A stretch of DNA of 64,000 nucleotides. Origin: Omphalotus guepiniiformis (Eukaryota > Basidiomycota > Agaricomycetes > Agaricales > Omphalotaceae). Location: contig JAQOOI010000021.1 of the NCBI GenBank assembly GCA_028554645.1, forward strand, positions 186,001 through 250,000. Reading direction: 5' to 3'. How positions within the stretch are numbered: position 1 is the stretch's first letter; the number at the start of each line of letters is the position of its first letter. The notes under the pieces were generated by a model. It saw only the letters and a program-made list of their open reading frames with translations, was not told where the DNA came from and searched no databases. The position numbers were made by a program, and so were the translations under genes. Shown here piece by piece: positions 13,928 through 25,902 of the stretch.

Positions 13928-15908
13928 CACTAACAAGTTGCCCTATACGATGTCCATGAGAACCATTATTCGCGGCTGAGAGTGTTGCTACAGAGTGGTA
14001 TGTGAGCGAAACAGCCATACATCAGGATCGGGTCCAGGAGAATGGACCCGGAGAGAGGTTTACGATCCAATAAATGAGTTGAATCGCACATTTTCCAACT
14101 ACCAGTTCCACGGCTGGTCCAAGCTGACGGAATTAGAAGACATTGGGTTTAATAAAACTTCCACGGTCAAACATAAGGTAAGCGGCATTCATCATCTAGA
14201 AATAGATTTAGTGCGACAGTCGCAAGCGCCACGAAGAATTCTTACGCATGATAGATAATGTGAGATGGTAATGATCTATGCGGGGAGGACGAAGATTGTA
14301 CGATTGGAGCTTCAAGATTGGCAAGCATTGAATGCATTCAGCAGAAGGTGTTCTGTCCTAAATGTGGCTTGAAAACAGGGAATAGATACCTGCAAGTAAT
14401 CGAATCAGAACCATAGGTGCAGGTTGCTAAAGGTTGCTAAAATAGAAGCGTGCATTCAAGCTCGCAGACAATAATATCTTCGGTAAATGCATTAGCGATT
14501 CGAGTTATTCATATCGCCGAGAAGTTTGTCCCGAGAATAAGGATGTCGCGAAAGCAACAACACCAAAAGGCACGGATCCGAGTCATTATGTCAAAGGAGT
14601 TGGAGCCAATACAGAAAATCGATTCTTCGTCGCATACATACGAACGAAATGCGTCCATGTTCGTCGATCCACGAATTGGCAAGCGAAAAGATTGACGAAT
14701 GTCAAGATTTATCGTCGATCGCCGGCGTACAACACTGTCTCGCGAGCTTGGCTCATGAGAGTATTCGACGAGGTGTTCTATTCTTGATTCAGATGTATGA
14801 TTCCTCGAGACCACTTTGCAGCCAATCAGGCAACTCGGTTACAGAACCCACACGCGCGTATTGGGTACCCTTCAAAGCCCCCCTGTGAACTCATTTGATA
14901 AACAACGTTGCACGGGAGCGGGAGTTCACCTACCAAATCAATCACCCAAGCTCTCTTTTTCGCTTTGGGAAGGTGAGATTACACGGTATCTTGGTGATTA
15001 TTTTGAAGCATAAGGTCGTCAAATCAAAGCTATCCGGTGTAGTACAGTCAAAAGAAAGCCGATGGAGTGGAGCAGGAGTGGAGTGGATACTCACCTATCT
15101 AAACTGATATTTTAACCCCCCCCAAAGCAGCCCAAATCCTGTCCAACTCTCCAACTTGTTAGCGCTGCGATTTGTATTCACTCTACACGGAGCATGAGTG
15201 AGTGCAAATGATTTTGAGATTTTCAGGGACGCACAGGAACACAGGAACGATCTTCAGTCCTTAATGTCAATTGAAATCGTGCCTCGTCGCCTCGTCATAG
15301 AGTGTCGACGGTACACCGAGGATCCGTGTCGTGAGATTTCGAATTAGACATCTATATTTTCCGAGGATGACATGAGAAGAACCTTGAAGTATTTTGAGAC
15401 ATGGATAAGGTCAATATTCTTTTAGCAAGCTTGAGCTTTAGCCAACTCGAGTTGCGTCAAGGTAGACACGTAATGAGCAAGTGAGCTGGGGAGCGGTGAC
15501 AATGGTCCTTTCCAACAAAGTACTATTTGAGCGAACGTTACTGAATACTGAGTACTGAGTTTTGAACCGAGCGTAAGGTTTAGGTTTCCTGGAGGAAAAA
15601 CGTATGTTGTGCCTACTGGAGGGGTGAGAGGAGAAGAGGTTATTACTGTCGACTCCGACTCCGAGGGCCTGGATACCCCCTTGCCGACACGTGATGAGAA
15701 AAAGTTGTCCGGCAAATTCACGGCAAAATCTCATTTCTTCCTTTCCTCCTACCTCGACCTCCTACCTCGACGCTCTGGCCGAGGAGTCGCTTGAAGCTTC
15801 AAATGATCAAATAACGCAATGATACAAAGAGATACTCTTCGCTACTAGTACAATGTAACAAGGTGAACATCATCTAACTACTCCGAGGTCGCGTTCCGTT
15901 CCATTCAT
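13928..15908. other. Intergenic region, upstream of the peroxidase
   Basis: No gene supported. Short open frames on both strands lack domains and splice-consistent extensions. The part adjacent to 13927 should contain upstream regulatory sequence of the peroxidase. Confidence 0.4.
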
Positions 15909-17301
15909 TTACTTAGTAATGTCATTGACGGCTTGTTCAACTTCCTGAGGAAGTGACTGGAAGATAGTTGTTTTCTTTGAATATTCGGGAGACCAGCCAA
16001 ATTTGGCCAACCGATCAGCTTTGCAGAATGCGCTGGCGCCAAAGATCGACCACCCAACTACTGACGGTAAGCAAAGTAGCCTATAGTCGAACCGAAATGC
16101 GAACTTGCGAACTTACAGGTGCCTAAGGAGTCAGCAACAGGTTGCGGAAGTGGTTGAGAACCACCCTTTGGTATGATACCTCTGTGGAATAACACCTAAG
16201 AAGCGCATATCAGACTAGTTTATGGTATGTTCGGATGAAGGGTTCGTATTCTTACATCGCCAATGATGGCCGAATATTCACGCATATTAACCAGATCGTC
16301 CGAAACCAGGAAGTCTAGAGTACAAATCTCAAAAGTCAGCAACTCGAACGAAAATCATACGAAGACAAACCACACTCACACAACCCTTGTTCACCCTCGT
16401 CGGCCTTACCAGCAAGAACTGCATCTAAGATGGTAGTAATACCGGAAGCAACGTCTTTGATATGAACGGTATTCAAAACATTCCTCCCAGCACCGAATGT
16501 ACCGGCTTGACCAGCGGCTTTTGCTAGATCAATAAACATTCGAGGAGATACTGAGACTTTTTGAGATCCTGATTGTCTTTGGTGAGTCTTATTATTTACG
16601 ATGTTTCAAGTTTAGATTCCTGACGAACCTGATCCAAAACCTATTTTCCCAGAATGAGGTCAAATCAAATCAAACCAACGAGGTACTCGCGGGTTCACTC
16701 ACCATATATAATACCAGGAAAAACAACCAACGTACGGAACGGCGCTTCCTTATTCGCACCAGCAGCAAAGATACTTGAACACGCTTCCACAATACGTGAA
16801 CTAGTACCTTCACTAATCTTAAACTCCATATCGCTCCAAACCTTCGGCATTAGCAACTCCCCTCTGGAGTTGTCGCCAACAACGGAAGTACCGAAAGTCT
16901 CAATATAGATAGGAGGATTATCCCGCTTAGTAGCAGCTCGTTTTTTCATGCCTTGTAACGTAGCTACAAAAGGCTTCCGGTCAGAGGAGTACTGTACTTG
17001 GGGAACGAGTGTGGATAATTTACTGAGACATACCTTTCAAACCTGCAGGGTTATGTGGACTGGCATTGATGACAATATCTGCTTTCGCCGCTTCTTTCTC
17101 TACTACCTCACCATCCGAAAACGCACCCTCAACTACGGAAAGCTTAGGATGAAGAGCTTGAAGCTGAGAAACTCGTTCCTTTGTCGCATTGCGAATTAGT
17201 GCCACAACTGGGAAATCCGGGTATTTTGATGCTAGGGACACTAGTAGTTCTCCGCCGACATAGCCTGTGGCACCAAGCAAGAGTATCGTTGAGGAAGTCA
17301 T
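15909..17301 (-). CDS. NAD(P)-binding Rossmann-fold protein (NmrA/epimerase-like), paralogue 1
   Basis: ATG at 17299-17301, encoding MTSSTILLLGATGYVGGELL. The GATGYVGG dinucleotide-binding loop is at residues 10-17, followed by ALIRNATKERVSQLQ and ADIVINASPHNP. Later exons give PPIYIETFGTSVVGD, FRTLVVFPGIIYG and AGQAGTFGAGRNVLN-VHIKDVA. The last exon ends VEQAVNDITK* at 15909. About six exons, roughly 300 residues. This matches the atypical short-chain reductases with an N-terminal GxxGxxG. The substrate is unknown. It is paralogous to 61207-62578, sharing GATGYVGGE, RNATxERVSQLQA, AKAAGQAGTFGAGRNV and the GWSPEYS C-terminal motif. It is shorter in the segment after ADIVIN, where the other copy has about 25 extra residues. 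Confidence 0.82.
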
Positions 17302-17340
17302 TCTGAATGAGGATAATACATGACTCCAGTGTCTTGAAGC

Positions 17341-17346
17341 TTTATA
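17341..17346 (-). promoter_or_regulatory. TATA box of Rossmann paralogue 1
   Basis: TATAAA on the minus strand, about 40 nt upstream of the start codon. Confidence 0.5.
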
Positions 17347-17647
17347 CCCTCCATGAAAGACATTCCGGTTAATAGACCATACTCCTACTCCCACAAATAG
17401 TAATTGCCGACGAACGCGGACCCTTTCCGACACCGAATTATAAAATATGAAACTCGGGGCCGGAAGCAGACTGCAAGCAGCCGTGAATTAAGAAGAATCC
17501 AGAAAGACTTATGCTCTCTCTCTCTGTGTTGCGTAGTGGCAAAAAATTTACCCGGCTCAAATGGTAGTTCCGTTACAGGGAATCGAACCCTGGGCTATCG
17601 CGCAACCTTACGGGTAAATTATCATGAGAGGCGATAATGTTAGCCAC

Positions 17648-19068
17648 GAGGCACTACCACCATCATCTCTACAACGTTGCCCGTCGTGCACGCTCATTCT
17701 TGCCCTGGAGAACCCAAGGTCAATTCATTTATGTTCATTTAGCTGATTACTCAGTTAATAGATAACTTTTCGTGAAACCTCATCGACATTTCTCGTTTAT
17801 CGACAAAAATGTCTCTGAGACATTTTCGACACTCTTTCATTCGCCGCTTCGTACCCGTTCACTTCATATTCGTTCTCTGAAGTGGACGCTGGATATAGAG
17901 AGGTCGACTCAGGCATGCCTTCAGGCTGATGAGAACCTTACGACGGAAGAAGTGGGTGGTAATTGTTGCAGAATTGGCTTTGAAGTGGGATCAACTGGGG
18001 CCATACATAACTTTCTGGACCTCCGCCTTCGAACCTCTCTTTTTGGATGTGAACCGTCGCAGCACCATACTTAGCATCTGACAAGAACCATCGATTCCAC
18101 TTAACTTCATCCACCCACTTTTCACTTTCTTGACTTCATCTGCGACTTTCTAACCTCTCATATTTGAATGAGAGCTGTCGCACAATCATACTATGTGGGG
18201 AACGACAATCATCAATTGTACTTAGCTTCATCGTCTGCCATCATCGTCTTCTCCCTCGTTCTACCCACCCACTTTTTACTATACCTCACTTGTTGTGTCT
18301 CTGTCATCACTTCCTGTTTTCCTCTCATCACTCCACTGAGTCTGTTTCAGACCTCACTACCTCGTCATTTTCTCCTCTCTGCTTGCTCCATGTTCCGCGG
18401 GTCACCGTCATGTACTGATTCGGAATCACATCACAACTATTGCTCCGTTCCGATTCTCCTGGTCTCACTGTGCTGGGAACCACAACGTGACTCGACATCC
18501 ACTCGGACACTTGTTAGCAGAGTCTACGAGAACCTTAAGTCCTTCCACGACCGCTACTCTCTTTGTGTCTGGAAGGATTCGAATGCGAGACCGCGTTTAG
18601 TCGAGTATTTGAAAGACGAAAGGGAATAAGTCGGCACTTGCCGATTGCATCCATTTTTGTATCGCCCCTTCCATGTAACTCTCGCTTTTCTTGCGCTACA
18701 TAGACAGTGGCAACTTTTTCCTTTGGGGGTTTTCCCTCACTTCGAGGTTTTTCCCTAGAGGTTTTTTAATGTCTCCCTGTCTATGCATTCTTCTTCATCA
18801 TTTTTTACCATTTCGTCCTTACTCCCTTCTTTCTAACACTTACTTGTCTATCCGTGTTGTTTCTCATTCGAACCGTTTTGCTTCGCTCACCATGGCGGAA
18901 CCGTTTAGCCTACCGTACATACATCTCGTACGTGTAGAACCTGGCGCCAGTTGGGTGGTGCGGTCTACCGCGCGTTTGCCCCCATCGGGCTGGCGTTTCC
19001 GGCTGAACCCAGTGAGGTTCAACACACACCGTGGAGCCGTGTAATACTACTACTACTACTACTACTAC
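17648..19068 (+). mobile_element. 5'-truncated LINE (non-LTR retrotransposon), copy 1, inside tRNA-Glu
   Basis: The inserted DNA ends on the plus strand in a (TAC)n simple-repeat tail at about 19044-19071. The last roughly 115 nt before the tail align by eye with the 3' end of the LINE at 24040-25911 (shared blocks CAGTTGGGT, GGTCTACCG, GCGTTTGCCCC, GCTGAACCC and GAGGTTC). An open frame finishing at 18629 ends LVEYLKDERE*, matching the DELVQDERE* terminus of the other LINE ORF. Upstream of it all frames contain stops, so this copy is degenerate. The boundary to the tRNA is ambiguous by 2-3 nt because of microhomology (AC/CAC). Confidence 0.8.
18450..18629 (+). pseudogene. Remnant of the LINE ORF 3' end
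   Basis: The frame ends with VWKDSNARPRLVEYLKDERE followed by a stop at 18627-18629. The end of the intact-looking LINE ORF elsewhere in the window is LWKDACEITHLDELVQDERE. Sharing WKD, a Leu and the terminal DERE at the same distance from the stop indicates homology. No reverse transcriptase motif is visible in this copy. Confidence 0.6.
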
Positions 19069-19082
19069 TACACCATAACGGA

Positions 19083-19581
19083 TGTTCAAATGAAATATCT
19101 GATGCTACACTACTCACCAGCAAACGAAGGACTACAAGTACTGTGCAGGTTCGCGTTGAACATATCCACAGATTCACTCATATATTACTTCTAGCTTATT
19201 CCACTTTGATACCGTAAATTGAAAAACAGACGTTCGATTCAATGAACAACGGCACGAACGTAGTACGTACTACGTACAAGCAAGGTAACTACAGTAACTA
19301 TAAGTTGTACCAATATTTTGAATAATGCACGCATATGTACAATCTGAAAACTCTCCGAACTTTTTCAATTCCCATTCCCAGGCAAATAACATGAATACCT
19401 CGTATCACTCTGTCCTTTCCATCCCACTAAGAAGTAGAGACGTCAATCACAGAAGTACTCAGTGTGCAAACAAACCAAAAACACGTACCACATCGCCAAC
19501 AATCGAGCAAACCATTGGGATCGCTACATCGGGAGTACGAGTGATTAGTGATGAGAAAGAATACAGCCCTTCATAGACGTA
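19083..19581. other. Intergenic region
   Basis: Lies between the split tRNA-Glu and the 3' end of the FAD-oxidase gene. It contains a short palindromic TACGTAGTACGTACTACGTA-like stretch near 19260-19278. No gene is visible. Confidence 0.4.
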
Positions 19582-22126
19582 CTACTGCTGTTTCACCTCG
19601 AGCAGACGGGCATAGTTAGATGAGCCCCAGAACGATTCTACATACACATCAAGTCGAGGAGGAGGGGGATCATCAGCTGGGAAAAAGCGAAGTACGATGA
19701 ACGACGTACCTTCGAAATCAGATTCATAGGTATCTGCTTCGTTCTATCGAGATGCGTTAGCATATTCGGTATTCGTAAGGTTCGAAAAGTAAAGTAAAGT
19801 CAGAAACAGAAAAGAGTTGAATGAATTGTTGAATGAATTGAGAGAAAGATGAAACGACTCACAAAATAAGCACCCGAATCCGGTGCAACAACCTTCATCC
19901 TCTCCGTTAAATTATGCGCCAAATCAAACGCAGCTTGTTTTTCATCAAGTGTACTATCGAACTCGAATAGAGTCTGTGCAATTACCTAGAAGTAAGAGGT
20001 TTTCCCCCGCTAGAATCAGTTTCCTGAAAGTTCCATCACAAGGTGGAAAAAACACTCATAACGTACATGCCACAAAGCCGTCCTCCAAGCCGTCGTAACA
20101 CTCGTCGTTCCTTCAGTATAATTATACAAAACCGGCGGCGCAAGTATAACCGACGCAGCACCATACTGAAATACCTCAGTCAGGAGATCAATCACCTGTT
20201 CCTTCCCTGTGTCATCAGAGAAGAGAGATATAGGTAAAAGTCGAGATCCCAAAGCGACTTCTACGCCTACGTTCTACGGATGAACAGATGAACCCATCAT
20301 TAATCAACGTCAACAGGAAAGGTAACTCGGAACGCACAACGACATTAGGCGACAACGCATACTTCGTAAAAACCGCATACCAAGAAGGCAGTTGCTCAAT
20401 GACGACTGTTCCATTTTGAGATACCACATAGTCTGTTAAGTTTTTCAGTGAGGCTTGTGCTTCTTCGAGATTGAGTAAAGGGTTGATGAGGGTAAGATTG
20501 CTTGCCTAGATATCAATGAGTATATCAGAATATCAATATTTAACAGAACAGGAGGGGTCAAAACTTCACCAGCACGTTACCTCCCCACCCTTGTTGACCC
20601 CACTGAAGACCACCATCAACCAAAACCGTATAGAAATCACGACTATTTGCTTCCGTCAGGTTTAGAGAAAGCGAAGCACTGTCCTTTTCCTTTGAGTATT
20701 CAAGCTTCAGAGTAGGAAAAGGAGATACACGCAACTTGAAGAGTCAACTGTGGTTCAACCAAGATAGTCGACTCAATGACAACTCCAAACGCCGATCCTC
20801 CTCCACCTCTAAGAGCCCAAAACAGGTCGGGGTTAATAAACGAATTCGCAACTCGATACTGTCCGTCCGCAGTAACAACTCTAAATTGTAGCTAATTGAA
20901 CCGCCCATAAGCGATACGATGAATTCATAGGACTGGTGCTTACGACTCTATCGACTCCCAGGCCATAAACAGGCGACAGAGGTCCATGGCCTCCTCCCTG
21001 GTTTGGTTTGAGAAAGTTAATAAGTGATTAGCACCACAAATTCTTGCTATTGTCAATGGAAATTACTCCCAACAACCAACCTCCACTACTACCAACTGTC
21101 TCGTGATAACCACCGACAGCGGTAACATTATTCGCATCAGCGAACGCGTACGTCTGAGCCCAAGCAACACCAGCCTATACAAGAACCGTTCAGAACGATT
21201 TTGCTATAGGAGAAAGCTACGAGACGTACCCCGATGGTAATAGCAGGATACGATTGAGATCCGCCTTCAGGTACGAAAGTCTCGTTATACGAGAGCTGTA
21301 TTTCAACATTTCAGAACACACTGAACCGGTTTCCTATAGGCAATACAACACTGACACTATCAAGTTTATGAGTCTTTGATAATCGGGTCGTAAGCGCTTG
21401 ATCTCCACCATCAGAAAGAAAGCAGCGGCTTGCTTACCCAAACAGCTAAGGATCCCTTCATACTTGAACGACCTAGACTATCATGACCGGTGTTTTTGAT
21501 AGTAAGTGGAACCCCAGTACTGTTTGCGAAATCGAAGGCAGCTTGCACATCACTGGCTTCTTCCACTTCGATCTAAGCCACCACGCGTCACTTCATCAGA
21601 ACCACCCTGGAACGCCCACAGGGGTAGAGCCTTTGAAAGGACCTACATAGTACGCAGAAACACTCCCTTGAGTACAGTTAAACTCCGTCCACGCCGCCGG
21701 ATTGCTCGGATCACTGGCGTCTAAGAGACATTGCTCCGAGGTACTCATACACGTCTCGAATTCAGGCTAGACTCCCACAATTAAGAAGCGAATGAGAAGA
21801 AGAATGAAGATGGAGATGGAGATGCGAGATGGAGATGTAAATCACCACGTACGTACCCATGAATAAGCACCAACGAGCGTCGATCGGAAAGTTGGTGATA
21901 GGTAATTCTCCTGGATCGTCGCACAACTCGCATTGTCTACCGTTGAGACCTCACCGTTCACGACAGGAAAACAAGGAGCAGCGAACGGAAGTGCAGTGTT
22001 AAGACGCCCTTGAACAGTTGTGTTCAAAGCTGCCCATTGCTGCGGTGTGATATCCTGCGTAGTTATTGCCTCCGATATACCAAAGAACGAGGCGAGAATG
22101 AGAGTTGCCTTCAGTGCTCCAATCAT
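19582..22126 (-). CDS. Secreted FAD-linked oxidase, BBE-like
   Basis: Start at 22124-22126 with a signal peptide (MIGALKATLILASFFGISEA). Spliced exons give CATIQENYLSPTF, IEVEEASDVQAAFDFANS and the FAD-attachment motif NTGHDSLGRSS, whose His is the usual covalent flavin site. Then come VAWAQTYAFA, VGGYHETVGSSGGWLLGGG, HGPLSPVYGLGVDRVLQ and NPDLFWALRGGGGSAFG. The berberine-bridge C-terminal domain follows, ending SFWGSSNYARLLEVKQQ* at 19582. About eleven exons. One join needs a 47-nt intron near 21576-21622; without it the frame meets stops, so that intron deserves checking. Family knowledge: secreted flavoprotein oxidases acting on alcohols, carbohydrates or alkaloid-like substrates with H2O2 release, here potentially feeding the peroxidase. 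The substrate is not predictable. Confidence 0.87.
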
Positions 22127-23979
22127 TGTTCAATGTGGAGACTCGGAATCGAACTTGTTCTGGTGGAAATATTCTGCAGAAGATGACATGCTTTTAAGCA
22201 GACACTTGGCCGAACTTGACGGAACCCGCGGCAGTGGGAAAGGGTTAGAACGGCCAATGTAAGAACGATATAAGGAGATTGGCTAGCTACATATATTAGC
22301 CGTTTTTGCGGACGTAGATGGATGGGGAATTGTTGATTTGTTTTTCGTTCGAGGTTCTCTACTTAGGGTTCTCTAGGGTTCTCTGTGGTGTTTTTGAAAG
22401 TTTTGTTCAGGGCTGTAAATGATGAATATTGAATCCTGAACAAGCTTCAAATCATGTAGGGACTACTGACTCACTCTCTACGGCGATGAAAAGCATCCTT
22501 CGTTCCTTCATCTGAGTTGAAATATGCTCCTCATCATCTAGTCTTTCCAACATTCAACCAATGTCCAAGTTAACAGCCTAGAGTTCCCTCAGAATGTAGC
22601 ATCTCGGTCCCGCGGTCGAACGAATCTAGTCTTGACGAGGAAATAAAGAGAAAAGAGTTGCGGCGCTGTGTGTTCCTGCGGTTGCCCCAGTTGTTGCGGA
22701 GGTAAAGAGAAAGGCGAAAACGACCTGAAAACGACCATTTCTTGAACGTTTTCGGGAGCAGTGGGGACCGGTCATAGGACCAGTGGCGGTACACTACGTA
22801 AGGACCGTGCGCGGGAAACTTTCACGACGAAAGTCTGGCTCTGAAACAGCTCTGAAAGTCCCTCCAAAAACTCCTCGTCGAGATACTATTACTAGCAGCG
22901 ACCTTCTCTACGATCAAGCTCCGACTTTCTCCGCTGGTTTCTTGCTATGCAACACCCGGATCCTCATCGACATCCCCCTACTACTGACATCTCGGCATTA
23001 ACGAAGAAAAAGACGAAGCCAGGCCGTTCAAGGCCTCACTCATACCCTTGGCGTGCGCCCGCCGCCGCGCATGTTTGATAGTACCGATGAATTGTGGAAG
23101 ACTGTGCATTGGAAGATTTGATCATGTTTACCGACTTCCAGCTACGTAGAACTTCCATGCGCTATTCTTTGCTTATCCTCGCCTGTCTGAATACCCTCCT
23201 CGCTATACACTTCATAGGGTCTCGCCTGGTACGGGTTACGTGGGTCTCGCACGAATCCTCATGTATGTATGTTATTCCGATTCGAGGTTATTTGCTCAAT
23301 TACATTGAATCTCCGAATCGACGGTCGCCCGATGGTGTTTTTGTTGGACTTTGTGTAGGGCCGCGACTTCCTCCTTGATATACCGCAATGCTCCGTTTTT
23401 GCGAATGGAGACCTTCCAATCTTCTCTGTGAAGAGCGCTCACCAGTTCCAGGTTTTATCGATATCAGTCTCTGGTTTGGCAGGACGATAGATCCTCAACA
23501 TAAGGAGATCGAAGAGATTGTATTCATCCGATGACTGATGACTTTGATTTGAAGGTCGAGGATTCGAGGGGTAATTGGGAATCGGGTTGAGATTCATAAA
23601 CCACGTAGATTCTTTGATGGAACGAGAATCCGAGTGACTTATGATTGTGATTCTGGTCGTGGTCGTGGTCGGAGAACTCAAGAAGTGATAGTGCTCTTCC
23701 GGGCGAATGTCGACTTCGCGTTGCTTGTGAATAACGTCTGATCATCCGTTTTATATTTTTTCTTTACTTCTTCTGTGGAAAGCTATCCTCGTCGGCCTAC
23801 GACTACCCATATGCAGAGCTGCAGAGCGTATGAGGTATGTTAGGCTACCTACCTGGTTAAAATTTAATTCTGTATTTGCTAAGCTTTACAAATCCTATGC
23901 GGAGCGCTCGACTATATAGGCGCTTACATCGCAACGAGGGACTTGTCGTGATAATAGTGTCATTCGGCGGTCTAGACAC
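22127..23979. other. Intergenic region
   Basis: The first part is presumably the promoter of the FAD oxidase. Short frames such as 22783-23001 and 23094-23378 have no domain, no splice-consistent extension and no similarity to anything I recognise. I see no supported gene. Confidence 0.4.
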
Positions 23980-24039
23980 GGCCGACTAGCTCAGTTGGTT
24001 AGAGCGTCGTGCTAATAACGTGTCTCCTTCGGCACGCGC

Positions 24040-24059
24040 GATAGATAGATAGATAGATA
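24040..24059 (-). repeat. (TATC)n 3' tail of the LINE
   Basis: Perfect tetranucleotide array, five units, at the LINE 3' end. Simple-repeat tails replacing poly(A) occur in several LINE clades. Confidence 0.8.
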
Positions 24060-24278
24060 CACAGCTCCGCAATGTGCGTCGAACCTCAAGGGTTCAGCTG
24101 GAAACGGCAGTCCGGTAGGGGCAAACGCTCGGTAGACCACACTACCCAACTGACGCACGGTGCTACATACATGTAGCCCTGGTACTACGAGCCCATAACT
24201 ATGTGAGGACGAAAAAGTATGTAAAATATAGTACAAGAAGAACATGGAGTAGATAAGTTGAAGTAAAGTGAGTAAAAG

Positions 24279-25902
24279 CTATTCACGTTCATCCTGTACT
24301 AGTTCGTCTAGGTGAGTAATCTCACAAGCGTCCTTCCAAAGCACCAAGCAACGATGAAAAAACTCAGCAGTTGGTATTACTTGGTACCACGAGAATATCA
24401 ATGATTTGAGGAGAGAGAAAGCTTCATCATTAGATCTGGAGAAGTCAGAGGGCAAGTTCAGGGAGGACAAGAAAGATGCTCGTAGTGGAACAATAGCTGG
24501 TACACCTGAGCACTGAAAAAGAGCGTGCTCCGGTGTTTCAAATAGTCGGTTGCAGAAACGACATCGCTTGGTGATTGTGTCATTGATGTGAAGCAGTTTT
24601 CGACCTGGTGAAGCCCGGAGAATCCATGGAGTAACATCACCACATAACAAACGAGTTAAGGAACGACGATGGCGGTGATGTGTAACCCGGTAAAGATAAT
24701 GTCGCAGGCAGAGAACTGGTGAAAAGGGAAGATCATCACTTTTAGGATCTGCAGGTTCAACTCGATCACGAAGTAGAGACAAACGACGAAATGAGTTGAT
24801 TTGAGAAAGCAAGTGCTGACTTGCGAGGCTTTTGAGCTGTTTTAGAAGATTGGTAATGAGAGTTGGTGATAACTGTGAGCTAGCAGGCAAGAAGCAATGG
24901 CAAGTTTCGTTTCCTGGCAATCGACGGATTACCAAGTCAAGATCAGACAACCAGCAAGGGTGTCCAGAGTCACGCAAAGACATGGAGGCAGTTAATGCGA
25001 TATGAGCATAGTGGTTGTTTGGCAATGTGAGAAGATAAATGAGATAGGGCAAGCAGAGAAAGAGACGACGGGAGCGGATAGTCCGAATTCCAGTCTCAGT
25101 AAACAGCCCTGTGGTGATGGAAGATTTGGACAGGCCTAGAAAGCGACGCAAAAACATATGTTGCTCGTGCTCCAACAATGATAGGGCGTGTAAGTCAACA
25201 TCGGGCACAACTTCAGACCCAGAGATAAGGTGGCAGTCCACCAAGGCTGTGTAGAGTGTTTTAGTTGCATGTGCAGGTACACGTCCTTTTCCTGCCAGTC
25301 GTTCAGTGCCAAACACACCCTGAGAAGAGATTCGAGCAGTTTTAGCTTTAGCTGCATAGAAAGAGGCGAAGATGTTTGCAGTGATGGAGGAAAATGTTAC
25401 GCCAACATATTTGAATGTGTCCACAATTTGAAGATTGTCATTAGACATAGTGAAAGTTGGAAAAGGACCACGACCTGGATTGCCAAAGATCATAATCTTT
25501 GATTTTGTAGTAGACAGCGCAAGGAAATTGTTATAACACCAAGTCTGAAGTTCATCGAGATGATGTTGAAGGCCTGCCGGAGAACGAGAGATAAGAACCA
25601 TGTCATCTGCATGTTCCAGATGAGAGATAGTGGTATCGAGCAAGGAAATATCATGAGGATGGGTTGACAAATGAAACGATGCAAGATAGAGATTCCACAA
25701 CATGGGAGAAAGAGGGTCTCCCATTAGCACGCCAGAGGCAGCCTCGAATTCATCTGATAGTTGGTCATCAACAGCCAGAAAGTAACGCATGCGAGCATAT
25801 ACAGATCTCAACCAGTCATAGTACATGCCAGTGAGACCCATGTCTTCCAATCGGTTCCAAAGTGCATTCTGATTTGTTGAAGGAAAGGCATTGGAAAGAT
25901 AC
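24279..25902 (-). CDS. Reverse transcriptase ORF of the LINE, 5'-truncated
   Basis: The frame opens without an ATG at the truncation point, reading YLSNAFPSTNQNALW, equivalent to RT motif 3 (usually D-x-SNAF). It continues with SGVLMGDPLSPMLWN (motif 4), HADDMVLIS (motif 5, catalytic DD intact, Phe/Tyr replaced by His) and FKYVGVTF (motif 7). Near the C-terminus is a CCHC zinc-knuckle-like segment, CRFCNRLFETPEHALFQC, placed as in the C-terminal region of many fungal and plant LINE proteins. The ORF ends DELVQDERE* at 24279. There is no internal stop over 541 codons, so the insertion is fairly young. The endonuclease domain and RT motifs 1-2 are absent through truncation, so this copy cannot move by itself. 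Confidence 0.88.

Larger units (their letters stand above)
17569..19082 (-). pseudogene. tRNA-Glu(CTC) gene split by a LINE insertion
   Basis: Read on the minus strand, 17569-17647 holds the 3' three quarters of a tRNA-Glu: the anticodon loop CTCTCA, an intron, the strand GCGATAG, the T-arm GGGTTCGATTCCC and the 3' end TAACGGA. The D-arm stops at GTGGCTAAC. The missing 5' end (TCCGTTATGGTGTA) lies about 1.4 kb away at 19069-19082. The intact copies at 28604-28703 and 48182-48276 show GTGTAGTGGCTAAC without interruption, so the break point is in the D-arm. As it stands the gene cannot make a tRNA. Confidence 0.88.

Noticed and set aside
18950..19068. Possible tRNA-derived SINE with GGTTC B-box-like sequence
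   Set aside because: The same sequence is the 3' end of the LINE at 24040-25911, next to an RT ORF, so a LINE 3' terminus explains it better.
23094..23378. 94-codon plus-strand ORF with hydrophobic stretch
   Set aside because: No conserved motif; the region looks intergenic.
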